A stretch of 64,000 nt of DNA, taken from positions 372,001 through 436,000 of the forward strand of contig NZ_JAPNLE010000007.1 in assembly GCF_026627925.1 (NCBI RefSeq), written 5' to 3'. The notes beneath the pieces were generated by a model. That model made no database searches, had not been told where the DNA came from, and saw only the letters and a list, made by a program, of their open reading frames with translations. Below, one piece after another: positions 46,231 through 57,069 of this stretch. The number at the start of each line of letters is the position of its first letter. Positions within the stretch are counted from its first letter, which is position 1. The translations under genes were made by a program, and so were the position numbers. This DNA comes from Cupriavidus sp. D39. Its GTDB lineage: Bacteria > Pseudomonadota > Gammaproteobacteria > Burkholderiales > Burkholderiaceae.

Positions 46231-46420
46231 CTGTTCATCATCTTCATCGCGCGATTTACTATGGAAAAGTCGCACACGAGCGTGGCCGGCGCCGCGACGA
46301 GATGAAAGTAATCTCGGGATCGCATGCGCTGCTGACCAACATTGTGTTCTGGCGTGGAACACCGCCCAGATGCAGAGCCGGAGCGCTACGCGGACGCGCT
46401 TCTACAACGAATCCCGGACG
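46229..46420 (+). pseudogene. Tn3 transposase C-terminal remnant, duplication copy 1
   Basis: It reads HHLHRAIYYGKVAHERGRRR then DEMKVISGSHALLTNIV, the DDE_Tnp_Tn3 C-terminal block. A two-base insertion (GTGTTC against GTTC in copy 2) and a loss of about 112 bases damage the rest. It is homologous to 57944-58258, not to the complete TnpA at 3639. Confidence 0.75.
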
Positions 46421-46702
46421 GCGACGCGGCGGTCTGAGTGAGTCCGAGAGTACGAGGAGTCCTTGCACTCAGGTTGCGAGCCGAGCTAAGGTTGAATCAG
46501 CGGCGGACTTTCAAATCTCTTCGTCGGACGTACGGCGCCTATCTTGATTCAGCGCGCTCCTACGCTGCTCAAGTCGAGCAAGGGGTCGATAACCCTCGAA
46601 ATGCCAGTCTTCGCCCACCTGGGATCGTTTTCAACAACATGTTGTAGGTAGAAAATGTTGGATCCCAGGTTGCGTTTGACAACTCACGAGGCGGGCCCCG
46701 CG

Positions 46703-47521
46703 ATGGCACCCAATTCCGGTGGCAAGGCCGAACAGGCCGGCGACAGCGCGTCGCTGAAGGTGCTCGCCCGCGTCGGGTTGATCGCTTACGGCGTTGTGCA
46801 CCTCTTGATCGGCTGGCTGGCGCTGCAGATCGCATGGGGCGCGCCGGCCGGCAAGAGCGCCGACATCTCCGGGGCGCTGAGAACATTGGCTGATCAGCCC
46901 TTTGGCAGGATCCTGCTATGGCTGGTTGCGGTCGGCATGGTGGCGCTCGCGCTCTGGCAGGCCAGTGAAGCCATCTGGGGCTATCGCAACCGCGTAGGTG
47001 CCAAACGGGTCCGCAATCAAGTCACCAGCGGGGCCAAGGCCGTGATCTACGCCGCCCTGGGGGTCAGCGCAGCTTCGGTCGTGCTCGGCTGGGGATCGTG
47101 GGACGCGCAGTCCCAGCAGCAAACCACCTCAGGTGTGCTGGCGTGGCCCGCCGGGCGGGTGATCGTCGTGGTCACGGGGCTGATCATCATTGGCGTCGGC
47201 GTGGCCGGGATGGTCAAGGGCGTGAAGAAATCCTTCAACGAGGAGATTGACACTTCGTCGATGTCCCCAGTTGCCCGGAAAGGCGTGGCGCGACTGGGCC
47301 AAGTCGGATACATCGCCAAGGGGGTGGCACTGGGCGTGGTGGGGGGCCTGCTCAGCTATGCGGCGCTGACCTTCCACCGGCAGAAGGCGCCGGGGCTGGA
47401 CGGCGCGCTGCATGCGATCCTGGCGCAGCCGTTGGGGCGGTTTCTGCTTACGGCCGTGGCGCTTGGATTCGTGGCCTTCGGCCTGTTCGCGATGCTCGAG
47501 TCACGCTACCGCCGGATGTAG
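46703..47521 (+). CDS. DUF1206 integral membrane protein, copy 1 (intact)
   Basis: About 272 residues from MAPNSGGKAEQAGDSAS. Three similar repeats, each with two membrane helices, start at ARVGLIAYGVVHLLIGWLAL, GAKAVIYAALGVSAASVVLG and ARLGQVGYIAKGVALGVVGG. This three-repeat pattern is DUF1206, an inner-membrane family without known function, often near stress genes. The ATG at 46655 is an alternative start. It is in frame throughout, unlike copy 2. Confidence 0.85.
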   Translation: MAPNSGGKAEQAGDSASLKVLARVGLIAYGVVHLLIGWLALQIAWGAPAGKSADISGALRTLADQPFGRILLWLVAVGMVALALWQASEAIWGYRNRVGAKRVRNQVTSGAKAVIYAALGVSAASVVLGWGSWDAQSQQQTTSGVLAWPAGRVIVVVTGLIIIGVGVAGMVKGVKKSFNEEIDTSSMSPVARKGVARLGQVGYIAKGVALGVVGGLLSYAALTFHRQKAPGLDGALHAILAQPLGRFLLTAVALGFVAFGLFAMLESRYRRM

Positions 47522-48434
47522 CCCTTCTGGACGATCACCCCGTTCTGGAACGTTGGAAGGCGGCGAAAAAAGACCACTCAGCAAGTAACTGATTTGATTG
47601 AGGTTTCAGCGGGGCATCGCCAGGAAACCCGCCTGGAGGCTAGGGGTGGCTACCCCGGCAAACTGCAAGGAAATCAAAGGGACACCCGTTGATGCCGCCA
47701 CGTAGGCGGATAAATCGTCACTTCCGGCCGTGGCGCCTCGCCTGGCAGGCCCAGTTGCCCAGTATTAGGACAGCCTCGTCATCGAGCCATGCCCTTTGCG
47801 GCGGCAGCAAGATCACCAGCCGTTCCGGAAACAGGTGCATGGCCAGCACTTGCGGCTGCATCTCATGCGGAAACGGGCCGAGCTGAATCACTACCGGACC
47901 TTTGACCTCGACGATCACACAGCCGGTCGGCACCCAATACAACACGACAAAATGGGAAAGCCGTGCATGCGGGTCGGTCATAGCGAAGGGCCAAGTATTG
48001 GTCGATGCGCGAATGGTACCCAGGACCCGCGCCGTTTGTCTTTGCTGAATCCCCCTGGGGGCGTTTTCCTCCAATTCTGTCCCGGGTGCGGCGCAGCATA
48101 TTGAGGATCAAGGCACGCGTCTGCACATTCGACCGCCACATCGAAGGGCATGTCGCCCAGCGGCAGGTCGACGACGAAATGCCGAGTGTGATTCCTAGTG
48201 GCAATAAGCGTGCCGCCGCCGTACTAGGAAGCGCTGTGCACCGAATCGTGCACTCTCAAATGTGCCCGTTATCGGAATAACCAGCCCACCAGGACGCCAC
48301 TGAAACTTGTCATGGGAGGCACTGGCTCGTGACTCATGCGGCCATTTTTCCGCAAGCACGTTATATCAGCGATGGCAAACGTGTGCTCTTCTACAGGAAT
48401 GGTGATCCCCGGTAAGCAAAATCGAAGTAATGCG
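47522..48434. other. Gap of about 0.9 kb
   Basis: A minus-strand frame, 47718-47981, reads MTDPHARLSHFVVLYWVPTG then CVIVEVKGPVVIQLGPFPHE and looks real but has no known family or clear ribosome site. Nothing else can be supported. Confidence 0.35.
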
Positions 48435-48569
48435 CTAAATCTTGCCCATCAGCCACAGAACAATCAGGACCACCAACACCAGCCCCAGCCCCGGCTATGC
48501 GGCCAGGCTGGAATTGTGCCTATCAGATAGCAGCACGAGAACGACTAACAATATCATTCCCAATGTCAT
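48435..48569 (-). pseudogene. DUF3309 small membrane protein, degenerate
   Basis: It reads MTLGMILLVVLVLL and later PGLGLVLVVLIVLWLMGKI, the two hydrophobic helices of the roughly 50-residue DUF3309 family. The conserved centre IGTIPAWPHSRGWGW is present in another frame, so two shifts and an in-frame TAG interrupt it. It is 17 bases after the desaturase gene. Confidence 0.55.
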
Positions 48570-48586
48570 TTCATGTCTCCCAATAG

Positions 48587-49765
48587 TTAAGCGTAGCAGC
48601 GAAGCTTGCGGGAGAACTCCTGCAACGCGCCGATTCCGCTCTCCTCGGCGCGCCTGCACCATTCCTCCAGCCGTTTGACCTGTTGCTCCTTTGAGGCGGC
48701 GGAAAGGCTCCACAGGGCAGTGAGTTCCTGGCGCATCGCGTAGATGGAGCGCAGCGACTGACTGGAATGCATTGCCTGAAGCAATACTACGCGCTCATGC
48801 GCCGGGAGCGCGTCCTCCTCCCGTTGCAGCCAGTGTCTGAGCGCCTCCCGCGTTCTGGACTCATTCAGCACCGGGACCGCGCAAGCCCCCAAGTTATGAA
48901 TTTCCTCCAGGGCGGTTTGCTGCAGGGACTTGGCGAACTTGGCCAGCACATGGTAGCGGTGGGTGGTGACGGCCTGCAGGGTCTCCGCGTCGCAGCGTGT
49001 CTTGGCCGGATCGAAGTGGATCTTGGGCGCCACCTTGCGCACGGTGGCCAGGCGCAGCGTCGCCAGGAGACGGATGTACGTCCAACCGAGGTCGAATTCC
49101 CACCACTTGTTGGACAGCTTGGCGGAGGTGACGTAAGCGTGGTGGTTGTTGTGCAGTTCCTCGCCGCCGATCAGGATGCCCCACGGCACGATATTCTTGG
49201 AAGTGTCGTTCGGTGCGAAGTTCCGATAGCCCCAGTAGTGGCCGACGCCGTTGATCACGCCCGCGGCGAAGAACGGGATCCACAGCATCTGCACCGCCCA
49301 GATGCTGAGTCCGATCGGACCGAACAGCACCAAGTCGATCGCCAGCATGATGCCGATACCCAGGCCGACGTGCTTAGCGTAGAGCTTGCGCTCGATCCAG
49401 TCGTCTGGAGTACCGCGGCCGTATTTCTGAAGCGTTGCAGGGTTCCTGGCTTCCCTGCGATAGAGTTCGGCGCCCTCGAACAGCACTCGCCTGAGGCCGT
49501 AGACCTGCGGGCTGTGGGGATCTTCCGGGGTCTCGCATTTGGCGTGGTGCTTGCGGTGGATCGCCACCCACTCCTTGGTCACCATCCCGGTGGTGAGCCA
49601 CAGCCAGAAACGCAAGACGTGGCTGGCGATGGGATGCAGATCAAGGGCCCGGTGGGCTTGGTGACGATGCAGAAAGATGGTGACCGACGCGATAGTGACG
49701 TGGGTCAAGCCCAGCGTCGCCAACGCATAACCCCACCATGGGAGATTGAGCAGGCCAAGTTGCAT
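48587..49765 (-). CDS. Membrane fatty-acid (acyl-CoA) desaturase
   Basis: A 392-residue membrane desaturase with the three histidine boxes: HRHQAHR, HRKHHAKC and HNNHHAY, which hold the di-iron site. The hydrophobic segments GYALATLGLTHVTIASVTIF and GLGIGIMLAIDLVLFGPIGL are in the usual places. It inserts a cis double bond in acyl chains, likely delta-9, to adjust membrane fluidity. The C-terminal 120 residues are a soluble helical extension. The ATG at 49765 has AAGGAG seven bases upstream; the longer frame to 49804 does not. No defect is seen. Confidence 0.9.
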   Translation of the reverse strand: MQLGLLNLPWWGYALATLGLTHVTIASVTIFLHRHQAHRALDLHPIASHVLRFWLWLTTGMVTKEWVAIHRKHHAKCETPEDPHSPQVYGLRRVLFEGAELYRREARNPATLQKYGRGTPDDWIERKLYAKHVGLGIGIMLAIDLVLFGPIGLSIWAVQMLWIPFFAAGVINGVGHYWGYRNFAPNDTSKNIVPWGILIGGEELHNNHHAYVTSAKLSNKWWEFDLGWTYIRLLATLRLATVRKVAPKIHFDPAKTRCDAETLQAVTTHRYHVLAKFAKSLQQTALEEIHNLGACAVPVLNESRTREALRHWLQREEDALPAHERVVLLQAMHSSQSLRSIYAMRQELTALWSLSAASKEQQVKRLEEWCRRAEESGIGALQEFSRKLRCYA

Positions 49766-50067
49766 CACCGGCTCCTTCGCAGGATCGAAACGCGTAAGGG
49801 ACATGTATTCCTAGTGCGCCGTCAATTCTGTCCGCTGGCGCACATAGGCTAACCCAGGCGCGGCCGCAACCGCGCGTCCGCTGGGAGACTACCGACTAAG
49901 CGGTAGTTCTTGGACGAATGCAGCTGCCACCTTCCATTCCCCGTCAGTTCCTGTATCTGTTGGTGATATCAGCTATCGACCACTTCAACGCCGCTTGTCA
50001 GCGTCAGCCACCGCCCGATATTGCTTAACGACCCCGCAGTGCGGGTTGCCGCCCCGGGCTCCTCGTC
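49766..50067. other. Gap of about 300 bases
   Basis: Desaturase upstream region. No gene or clear promoter was identified. Confidence 0.4.
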
Positions 50068-50283
50068 TCAGCTAGCCGCGGCGTCCGTTCGCGGAGCCAT
50101 CGGCCGCCGCGCGCGCCTGAAGCCATGGAGAACAATACCGAGCCGATCGGCGAGTCTGTCCCGGCGCTGCTGTGCTTGAACACGTGCGAGCAGAATTGCG
50201 CATGAAAGACGCTCGATTGGAGCGCGCTGAACCGCTTGCACGACAGGGGCATTTTCATTATCCGGTGAGTCGCGCCGCAACAC
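50068..50283 (-). CDS. Small hypothetical ORF after the sensor kinase (71 aa)
   Basis: From GTG at 50283 the product reads LRRDSPDNENAPVVQAVQRA then PIERLSCAILLARVQAQQRR, helical and basic. It begins 15 bases after the kinase stop on the same strand, so co-transcription is likely. I recognise no family and the start is not well supported. Confidence 0.3.
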   Translation of the reverse strand: MLRRDSPDNENAPVVQAVQRAPIERLSCAILLARVQAQQRRDRLADRLGIVLHGFRRARRPMAPRTDAAAS

Positions 50284-50298
50284 CCAGGACGACTTCCC

Positions 50299-53200
50299 CT
50301 ACTTCCTGCCCCCAAAATCTGGACTATTGTGCCAAGACGCGATGAGAGTATCCAGCTCGCGAAGATCCGCGGGCTTGACGAGGTGATGGTTGAAACCCGC
50401 TTCACGAGAGCGAACCAAATGCTCCGCTTGCCCGTACCCACTAAGGGCGACCAACAGCACGTGGGCGTGACCGGGCATTGATCGGATTCGGCGCGCCACC
50501 TCATAGCCGTCCATGTCTGGCAAGCCGATGTCCAGAAGCACCACGTCGGGCCTGAAAGTGTCCATCAGGTCCAGCGCGGCCTGCCCCTCGGCGGCGACTT
50601 GCACTTCATGTCCACTGAGCCGAAGCAATACCGCGCTACTTTCCGCCGCGTCGTCATTGTCATCAACGACCAAAATCCGCTGGGCCACGACGTCCACCCC
50701 CTCGCGGCGATCCTCTGCTGCAGAGCGTTCCGGCTCGGTGCCCTTGGGCAACGCGGGAAGCCGCACGACGAACTTGCTGCCGCAATTCAGGCCGTCACTG
50801 CGAGCATGCACGGATCCGCGGTGCAACTCAACCAGGCGACGCACCAGCGCGAGACCAAGCCCAAGTCCTGCAGAGCGCCGGTCGAGCGACCGCTCCGCTT
50901 GCACAAAAATCTTGAAAATGGTAGGGATGAACTCTGGCTCCATACCGATGCCGTTGTCGATGACTGTCAAAACGGCGTCACCCTCACGACGCTCCAAAAT
51001 GAGCTGAATATCTCCGCACGCGGGTGTGTACTTGATCGCATTGGCCAGGAGATTATTCACGATCTGCTCAAGTCGCGTTGCGTCGCCGCTGACGACCAAG
51101 GGTTCATCCGGCATCGTAAGGGTCAACCGATGTTGACGCGCTTCGGCATCTGCGCGCAGCGATTCAACTGCGTGCTGCACAGCGATCACGAGATCGACAC
51201 GTCCGGACTTGAGTGAAATGATGCCGCGCGTAATTCGCGAAACATCCAGCAAATCATCTACCAGTGCGATCTCGTGCTCCAGCTGCCTCTGGACTGCCGC
51301 TTGCGCCGATTTGATCGTTGCCTCGTCGGCGCTTCCGCTTTGCCAGATCTGCAGACCATTGCGAATCGCCGCCAAGGGGTTCCGTAATTCGTGAGCCAGC
51401 GTGGCGAGAAATTCGTCCTTCTGGCGATCGGCTTCCTGCAGCCGCACCATATCCTGACACTGCTGGGTGATATCCTCGATCGTCAGCAGGATCAGCGCTT
51501 GATCGAGCCATGCCACCCGTAACGCATTCAAGCGCATCGTGCGCAAGCCGATGCGGGGAAACGGTTGCGTGATCTGATAGTCGCGGACGGCGGTTTTCTC
51601 CGGAAGAATGTCCTCCAGCAATTCGCGCAATGCGGGAAGATCCCACTGTCCGTTGCCGAGCGAGTAAAACCGCGTTCCAACGGTATCCTCAGCTGTCGTT
51701 GCAAACATGCGCATGAAAGAGGAGTTGGCTCGCGTAACACGAAGATCGGCGTCAAGCACAACAACCGGTTCCGAGATGGTCTCGATGATGGCCTCGGCAA
51801 AGTCCCGCGCCCGCATCACTTCTTCGTGCAGATCCTTGAGTTCGCGGACGCGATAGCGCAGTTCGTCGTTAGTCGTGGAGAGCTCCTCGTTGACGGACTG
51901 GAGTTCTTCCTTGGCGGTCTCCAGCTCTTCGTTTGTGCTGCGAAACTCCTCATTGCTGGACAGCAGCTCTTCCTCGCTCGACTTCAATTCCTCGCGCGCG
52001 CTTTCGTGCTCCTCGAGTGTCGCTCGAAGCCGCTCACGGGTGGCGTTCAGCTCTGCCGTGAGCCGCGCGATCTGTCCGTCCTTGTCGTCGGCGGAATGCA
52101 CTGCCTTATGGCCAATCCCCTTTTGCAAGGCCTGAAGCATCCAGGCCTTAAACGGCCCCGGCGCGGCGGCAGACATGAGGACAGATCGCGGTTGCACATC
52201 GCCAAAGAAAACCAGAAACCATTTTCCGTCAATACCAGCGATTTGCACGGGATGCACTTCCAGGCTGGCTTCTGATGCAGCTCCGTCGGCCACGGCCATG
52301 CGCAAGCCCGTCTTTCGAACTGGGACACCGCCCTGACAGACTTGCTTGACCGCTTCCGTCACCGCCAGGAACACTTCGGGCTTGGCGAGCCGCTGAAGAT
52401 TGCTGCTTGGCGGCCCGTCAGGATTCGCGAGCCACGCGCTCGTGTCACCACGATAGTCAACGATATTGAGATCCTCGTCGCACAGTACAGAAGGCGGTGC
52501 GTAGCGCGCCAATGCCTTGCGGTCTGCCTCCAGGCGGAGCCGCGCCGCACTCGTGGGTTCCCGATTGCCGCTGGACAGTTGGGCCACGCCTGCGGAGGAT
52601 GTCGGTGTAGCGATCCCGCTCGATGCGTCGTTGCGTGATCGATCCGGGCGCGGCTTCCTGATGTACAGCCTGGCGCGCTTGTTCTCTAGCACGCCAAAGT
52701 ACTCGGAGAACGCACCTACCGTCTCGGATGGGCCCAGCATCAACACGCCTTCAGCGCGCAGCGCGTAGTGAAATACCGGAATGACACTACGCTGCAGGAC
52801 CGGGTCAAGGTAGATCAGCAGGTTGCGGCAGCTCACCAAGTCTATGCGAGAGAACGGCGGATCGGCGGCAACGTTATGGCGCGCAAAGGTACAGAGATCG
52901 CGGAGGGACTTGTCGATCCGGTAGTCGTCGCCGTCGCGCACAAAGAATCGCTTCAGCCGCTCGGCGGAGACGTTGCGGGCGATGTTCTCGATATAGCGTC
53001 CCGCCCGCGCGGTCTCCAAGGCATCCACGCTCACGTCGGTTCCGAAGATCTGGATGGGCGTGGTAGCGGCGCGTCCGCCCAGATACTCAACGAGACACAT
53101 GGCGAGGGAATACACCTCTTCACCGCTTGCGCAGCCAGGGACCCATATGCGGATGGCGATGTCGGCATTGCGTTCCCCCAGGATGCGCGGAAACACCGTT

Positions 53201-54103
53201 TGGACTAGTGCATCGAATGCGTCGGGATCGCGGAAGAACTCTGTCACGCGAATCAGCAGGTCTCGCCCGAGCGCAAGTGTCTCGCTCGGATCGGTTTCCA
53301 GAACGGCAATGTAATCCCCCAGCGACGAAAGCTGCCGCAGTCCCATTCGCCGGGAAAGCCTGCGTTCCACCGTGCCGCGCTTATAGTGAGCGAAGTCAAT
53401 GCCGCAAGCGTTCTCCAGCAGCCCAAACACTTGTCGCAACCCGCGCCCGCTGGCCTGCTCTGGCCGGCTGTCGTTGCTGTCGCTTCCCGACGCTAGGTGC
53501 GGCTGCCCCACAATTCGCTTGATCTCTTCCGCGATCTCCCGGGGCGACATGACGAAATCGACACAGCCGGTGCCGACAGCGGCATTCGGCATGCTCGCAA
53601 ACTTTGCGGAACGCTCGTCTTGCGCGAAGGTGATGCCGCCCCTCGCGCTGGATCGCCCGCAGTCCAAGTGCGCCATCCGACCCGCTGCCTGACAGGACCA
53701 CGCCGATGGCGTGTGAGCCCTGATCCGCCGCTAGCGAATCAAACAGGTCGTCTACGGGCATGGGCGGCCCCAGTGCCGCTTCACGCGGCTGCAGGCGGAT
53801 GCGTCGCTGGACTACCAGCATGCGGGTATTCGGCGGAATGACATACACGTGGCCCGCATCGATCGACATCCCCTCGGCCCCCTCCAGGACCACCAGGTCG
53901 GTGTGCGAGGAAAGGATGTCGGGCAGAAGACTATGGCGGCAGGGATCGAGATGCTGCACCACCAGAAATGCCGCACCGCCCGCAGCGGACATCGCCACGA
54001 GGAGTTCGGAAATCGCCTCAAGGCCGCCTGCGGAGGCGCCGATGCCAACGATCGGAAAGGAGGGGGAAGTGGCCTCCGGATTTACTGGGGACGTGTCACT
54101 CAC
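50299..54103 (-). pseudogene. CheB-CheR-PAS-histidine kinase-receiver hybrid, one-base insertion
   Basis: Repaired length is 1267. The domains in order are a CheB methylesterase (PIVGIGASAGGLEAI, VVQHLDP, VLSGSGSDGALG: Ser-His-Asp), CheR methyltransferase (NACGIDFAHYKRGTVERRLS), PAS and a long coiled coil (EELKSSEEELLSSNEEFRST), a second PAS, HisKA (FLATLAHELRNPLAAIRNGL), HATPase (NLLANAIKYTP, DNGIGM) and a C-terminal receiver (PDVVLLDIGLPDMDGYEVAR). The frame breaks after AIQREG at CCCC, 53639-53642; removing one base joins EGGITFAQDERSAKFA. Such proteins couple sensing to gene control rather than to flagella. Translation from the internal start gives all but CheB. Confidence 0.85.
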
Positions 54104-54251
54104 AAGTGCGTACCGGGTGATAGGACGGTCGGTGATGACTCTCGCAGACTTAACTTCGGCGCCTTATTGAGCCTCATACGACACAAAAAATCGCATCTAT
54201 TGACGCAATGCGCACTTGCTACGTGTCCAGGGAGGAAACCTTGCTCTTGGC

Positions 54252-54464
54252 CTAGATTTCGCGTGGTGTGTCGTCAAAGCTGTTGCGCAGACGAATCTGC
54301 CCCGCGCCGTGAACCTGCAATTCGACCCTGTCCCGTTTCGCACGGGCAGTGGCGGCCGCGATGGCCTCCTCTTGCGTCGCGTGGTGCGACTCCGCATACC
54401 GCGCATTTTCCTCGGTGACGTCCCAGCCGTCCTTATGCGGGACCACATGGATATTGTTTGGCAT
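54252..54464 (-). CDS. DUF2188 protein
   Basis: A 70-residue protein starting MPNNIHVVPHKDGWDVTEEN and continuing ESHHATQEEAIAAATARAKR, the complete DUF2188 domain. Its function is unknown; members appear in stress regions. The ATG at 54464 has AGGAG upstream and is favoured over the frame start at 54488. No defect is seen. Confidence 0.8.
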   Translation of the reverse strand: MPNNIHVVPHKDGWDVTEENARYAESHHATQEEAIAAATARAKRDRVELQVHGAGQIRLRNSFDDTPREI

Positions 54465-54623
54465 TGTTTGCTCCTTCGGTGCCGCCAAATCCAGTTCTAG
54501 GCGCGACCGACGGGATTTTCAATGGGACAGGGTCTAACAGGCGTGGCGGCGTCTCCAGCGTAGCCAGCGCCCGCAGGGGGAAGGACGCGGAAACAGCCGT
54601 TAATGGTGGGATAGGGCCGTGTG

Positions 54624-54911
54624 TCAGTCCGGTGCAGGCCCAAATACACCTCTCGACAGGTCATGCTCAAACTCTGCAGACCAGAAATCGCCGGGGTCAC
54701 CCGCGTACTGCATGCTCATCCTCAAAGCTTTCCGTTCGGCAGTCACCACCCGAGGAGTCAGCGAGGTGCTTGCACGAATGCCTTCGGTCGCGCTGACATT
54801 GAAGTCGTCTGGGATAAAGCCGTACCGTCTACACGCGATGCCGAACACCGTGCGCTCGTGTGAAGGGAACCCGTGATAGCGCACTTGCCCCATAACCATC
54901 TCCCGGTACAT
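54624..54911 (-). CDS. Unknown small protein, paralogue A
   Basis: A 95-residue protein: FGIACRRYGFIPDDFNVSAT, then ALRMSMQYAGDPGDFWSAEF and EHDLSRGVFGPAPD. It shares the pattern ACRRxGFIxxDFxV...YAxxPxDFWxAEFEHDL...FGxAPD with the protein at 57591-57842, so they form a small family here. I know no function. No signal peptide or membrane part is seen. Confidence 0.55.
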   Translation of the reverse strand: MYREMVMGQVRYHGFPSHERTVFGIACRRYGFIPDDFNVSATEGIRASTSLTPRVVTAERKALRMSMQYAGDPGDFWSAEFEHDLSRGVFGPAPD

Positions 54912-55112
54912 CCTAACATGCTACCTGAGCCTCGAACTTACGGCGATCGGCGCGCCGGCCAGCCTGCGGCGGTCGGCAATCATCGGCCGCTCTAAGGCAG
55001 GTGGCCGGCGGCAGCTGCCGTCGCACTCGGGCTTGCCCCAAACGCGCTCACCTTCCCCAAATCGTTATACCTTTCGCAGGTTCCTTGAGATCGGGCGCGC
55101 CGCGGCCGTTGC

Positions 55113-55340
55113 GTGCGTGTGCAGATGGTCCAGCATGGCTTTGCAGTGGCTGACCTGAAGGCGGCGGGTTGCTTAGCCACGTTGAGTTCGCCGCCGGCAC
55201 CTGGTTCATCAACCACTATCGCAACGGAAAGTCAGAGTGGGAGAGGCAGCGTGAAATGCCGGACTGGAATGGACTGGCTACGGCGAGCGGTCAATGCCGG
55301 GCAGATAGTTGCCTACTTTCGGGTGTCGTGCGAGAGAACT
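55113..55340 (+). pseudogene. Third H-NS-like copy, degenerate
   Basis: It reads RVQMVQHGFAVADLKAAGCL, then in another frame NHYRNGKSEWERQREMPDW, then in the first frame WLRRAVNAGQIVAYFRVS. Together these match the H-NS-like proteins at 2429 and 8160 along their length, with two compensating shifts. Divergence is high, so it is an old relic, not a sequencing error. Confidence 0.6.
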
Positions 55341-55788
55341 GAATTTGGCAAAGAACGGCTCGTGTCAGGGCCCGCTGAAGCGACAGCTCACGCGAAGCTT
55401 CTGGGCATGACTGATACGGAGGTAGGGCAAGCAACGTCAGCCGATACAATTACCTGCGCTTGCCAGTCCGCGCTTAAGAAGCCGCGCGGACGAGGCAGCA
55501 GATTAGCTCATATGCGCGGTTCGTCTCAATACGGTTGAGTGCCATAAAACGAATGGATTTGCATCGCCCAGGACTGGTCTGCTGGTGCTGGCCAGTTGGG
55601 TCGAAGCCTTGCCAAAGTGGGGGGCCGGCCTTGGGCGTTCTGCGTCTTGGGTACGCCCGGAAGCCCGATCAAGGGCGGCCAGGCCAACCAGAAGGAATCG
55701 CCGGCGGTTATCGGTCCCGCCAGTAGTGCCGCCAGCTGTCATCGTCCAGATCAGCCCTCGGGGACCCCGAAGAACAGCGGTAAGAATT
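55341..55788. other. Gap of about 450 bases
   Basis: A plus-strand frame ending at about 55793 (VLGTPGSPIKGGQANQKES) may be the tail of a lost secreted protein. Nothing else is supported. Confidence 0.3.
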
Positions 55789-56178
55789 TCATGACTGCGG
55801 CGCGTCGTGCACACATGGGAAGGCCGTGTTGCCGAGGAGCTCATGAACGGCCCGCACCACATCGTCGGGCAGGCAGGGTTTCGGGCAGTAGCGGACGGTC
55901 GGATTGGCGATCACAGGTTGTAGTTTGCAACCGGTCGAGATCACGATTGGCGTGGCGCTCAGGCCTGGCTCGCCCAGCAGCATTTTGCAAAGCATCGCGC
56001 CATCGGCATGCGGCATGATCCAGTCGGTCACCACCACGCTCGGATGAACGCGCTGCGCAGCGGCGAAGGCACTGAGCCCGTCCGCTGCCTGTTCGACAGC
56101 ATAGCCTTCGCGCTCGAGCGCGCAGGCCAACGCATCGATCACGCCTGATTCGTCGTCGACCACGAGAATTGTATGCAC
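55789..56178 (-). CDS. Single-domain response regulator
   Basis: A CheY-like receiver of about 129 residues from GTG at 56178: HTILVVDDESGVIDALACAL has the acidic pair, VVVTDWIMPHADGAMLCKML the phosphorylated Asp, IVISTG the Thr and CPKPCLPDDVV the Lys-Pro. It has no output domain. It probably takes phosphate from a hybrid kinase such as the one at 50299-54103, though the pairing is only suggested by distance. The start is a GTG with AAGG upstream; longer frames enter a low-complexity stretch. Confidence 0.8.
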   Translation of the reverse strand: MHTILVVDDESGVIDALACALEREGYAVEQAADGLSAFAAAQRVHPSVVVTDWIMPHADGAMLCKMLLGEPGLSATPIVISTGCKLQPVIANPTVRYCPKPCLPDDVVRAVHELLGNTAFPCVHDAPQS

Positions 56179-56498
56179 GGGATCTACCTTGCTTGGAGGG
56201 CTACGTTCACCCCTCCCGCAGTGAGCGCAAGTTCCGGGCCAGAGGGCCACGGCTGAAGCGACGCTTTGGTCGACGCACGCGAAGCGAAGCGAAACGTGAC
56301 GCCCGCGCATCTATTCCGCGGGACTTGCGTGAGCGCCCGTGTCGTCGCTCACCGCCGAGGACGCGATTGCCTACTGAAGCTTTCTTCGCCGGCCGCCCCC
56401 GCGCGAGCACTGGGTGGGCCGCCAGCAACGCTACCTGCAGGCCGCCCGAGCCTGCTGGAAGTGGCAACCGCCACTTTCCGGCGCAGCGCGAAGCTACA

Positions 56499-56615
56499 AT
56501 TGCAGCTGGCTTTACCGAGTATTTCTGCAAGCCAAGCGACCTGGCAAGGCTTCTGCGTATCCTTGACGCGGTGCTTGCGCCGGCAGGGCACTGCGCGGAC
56601 AGGCCCGCCAGGTAG
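56499..56615 (+). pseudogene. Receiver-domain C-terminal remnant
   Basis: IAAGFTEYFCKPSDLARLLR then ILDAVLA is the last helix and strand of a CheY-like receiver, with the Lys-Pro. The upstream part is missing. It may be the tail of a lost hybrid kinase. Confidence 0.4.
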
Positions 56616-56768
56616 TAACCGCGATAGCAGATCGTGTATGAGCAGCAAAGCTTCTGGCGCGTAAATTGCTGGTCACCTCGTTCAAGCCCCAGCCCCCCTG
56701 AAGTTCAAGTGCGTTGGACAACAATCTCGAGGACTCCCACGACGCAATCGCGCCGCCGGCTTCGGGCA

Positions 56769-57041
56769 ATGGCGCTATGCGCATCGCCAGACGCGCTGAC
56801 GCTCACCAGGCTAGTCGCAGTTGCCGCAGCGGGAACGTGCCTACTGCTGGCGCGGGCGCCGATGCTTGCGTGGTTGGACTCCCTGCCGAGACCAGTTATC
56901 CAGGCCCTTGCTGTCCTGATCACCGTCTTAGTGGTCGCAGGAATCTGGCTTGGCATCCACATGTGGCGCCGCGTGGGCTGTGGACGCCAGTCGGCCGGGG
57001 GCAATCATGGTCATGGAGTGCTGCTGCAAAAAGCAAGCTGA
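56769..57041 (+). CDS. Possible small membrane protein (90 aa)
   Basis: Starting MALCASPDALTLTRLVAVAA, it has two hydrophobic segments (VAVAAAGTCLLLARAPMLAW and VIQALAVLITVLVVAGIWLG). I know no family and the start has only a weak ribosome site. Its end overlaps the upstream region of the next gene. Confidence 0.3.
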   Translation: MALCASPDALTLTRLVAVAAAGTCLLLARAPMLAWLDSLPRPVIQALAVLITVLVVAGIWLGIHMWRRVGCGRQSAGGNHGHGVLLQKAS

Positions 57042-57069
57042 ATGTACGGTCCGACCGAAGGAGGAAAAT

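Larger units (their letters stand above)
46229..47533 (+). repeat. 1.3-kb direct duplication, copy 1
   Basis: It covers the Tn3 remnant, a spacer of about 210 bases and a DUF1206 gene. It is nearly identical to 57944-59348, 11.7 kb away in the same direction. Similarity stops at GTAGCCCTTCTGGAC on the right. The copies differ by the 112-base loss, the 2-base insertion and a G-run length. Confidence 0.9.

Noticed and set aside
48767..49852. A 361-codon open frame opposite the desaturase
   Set aside because: The minus strand carries all three histidine boxes and a ribosome site. The plus frame is His/Gln/Arg-rich shadow.
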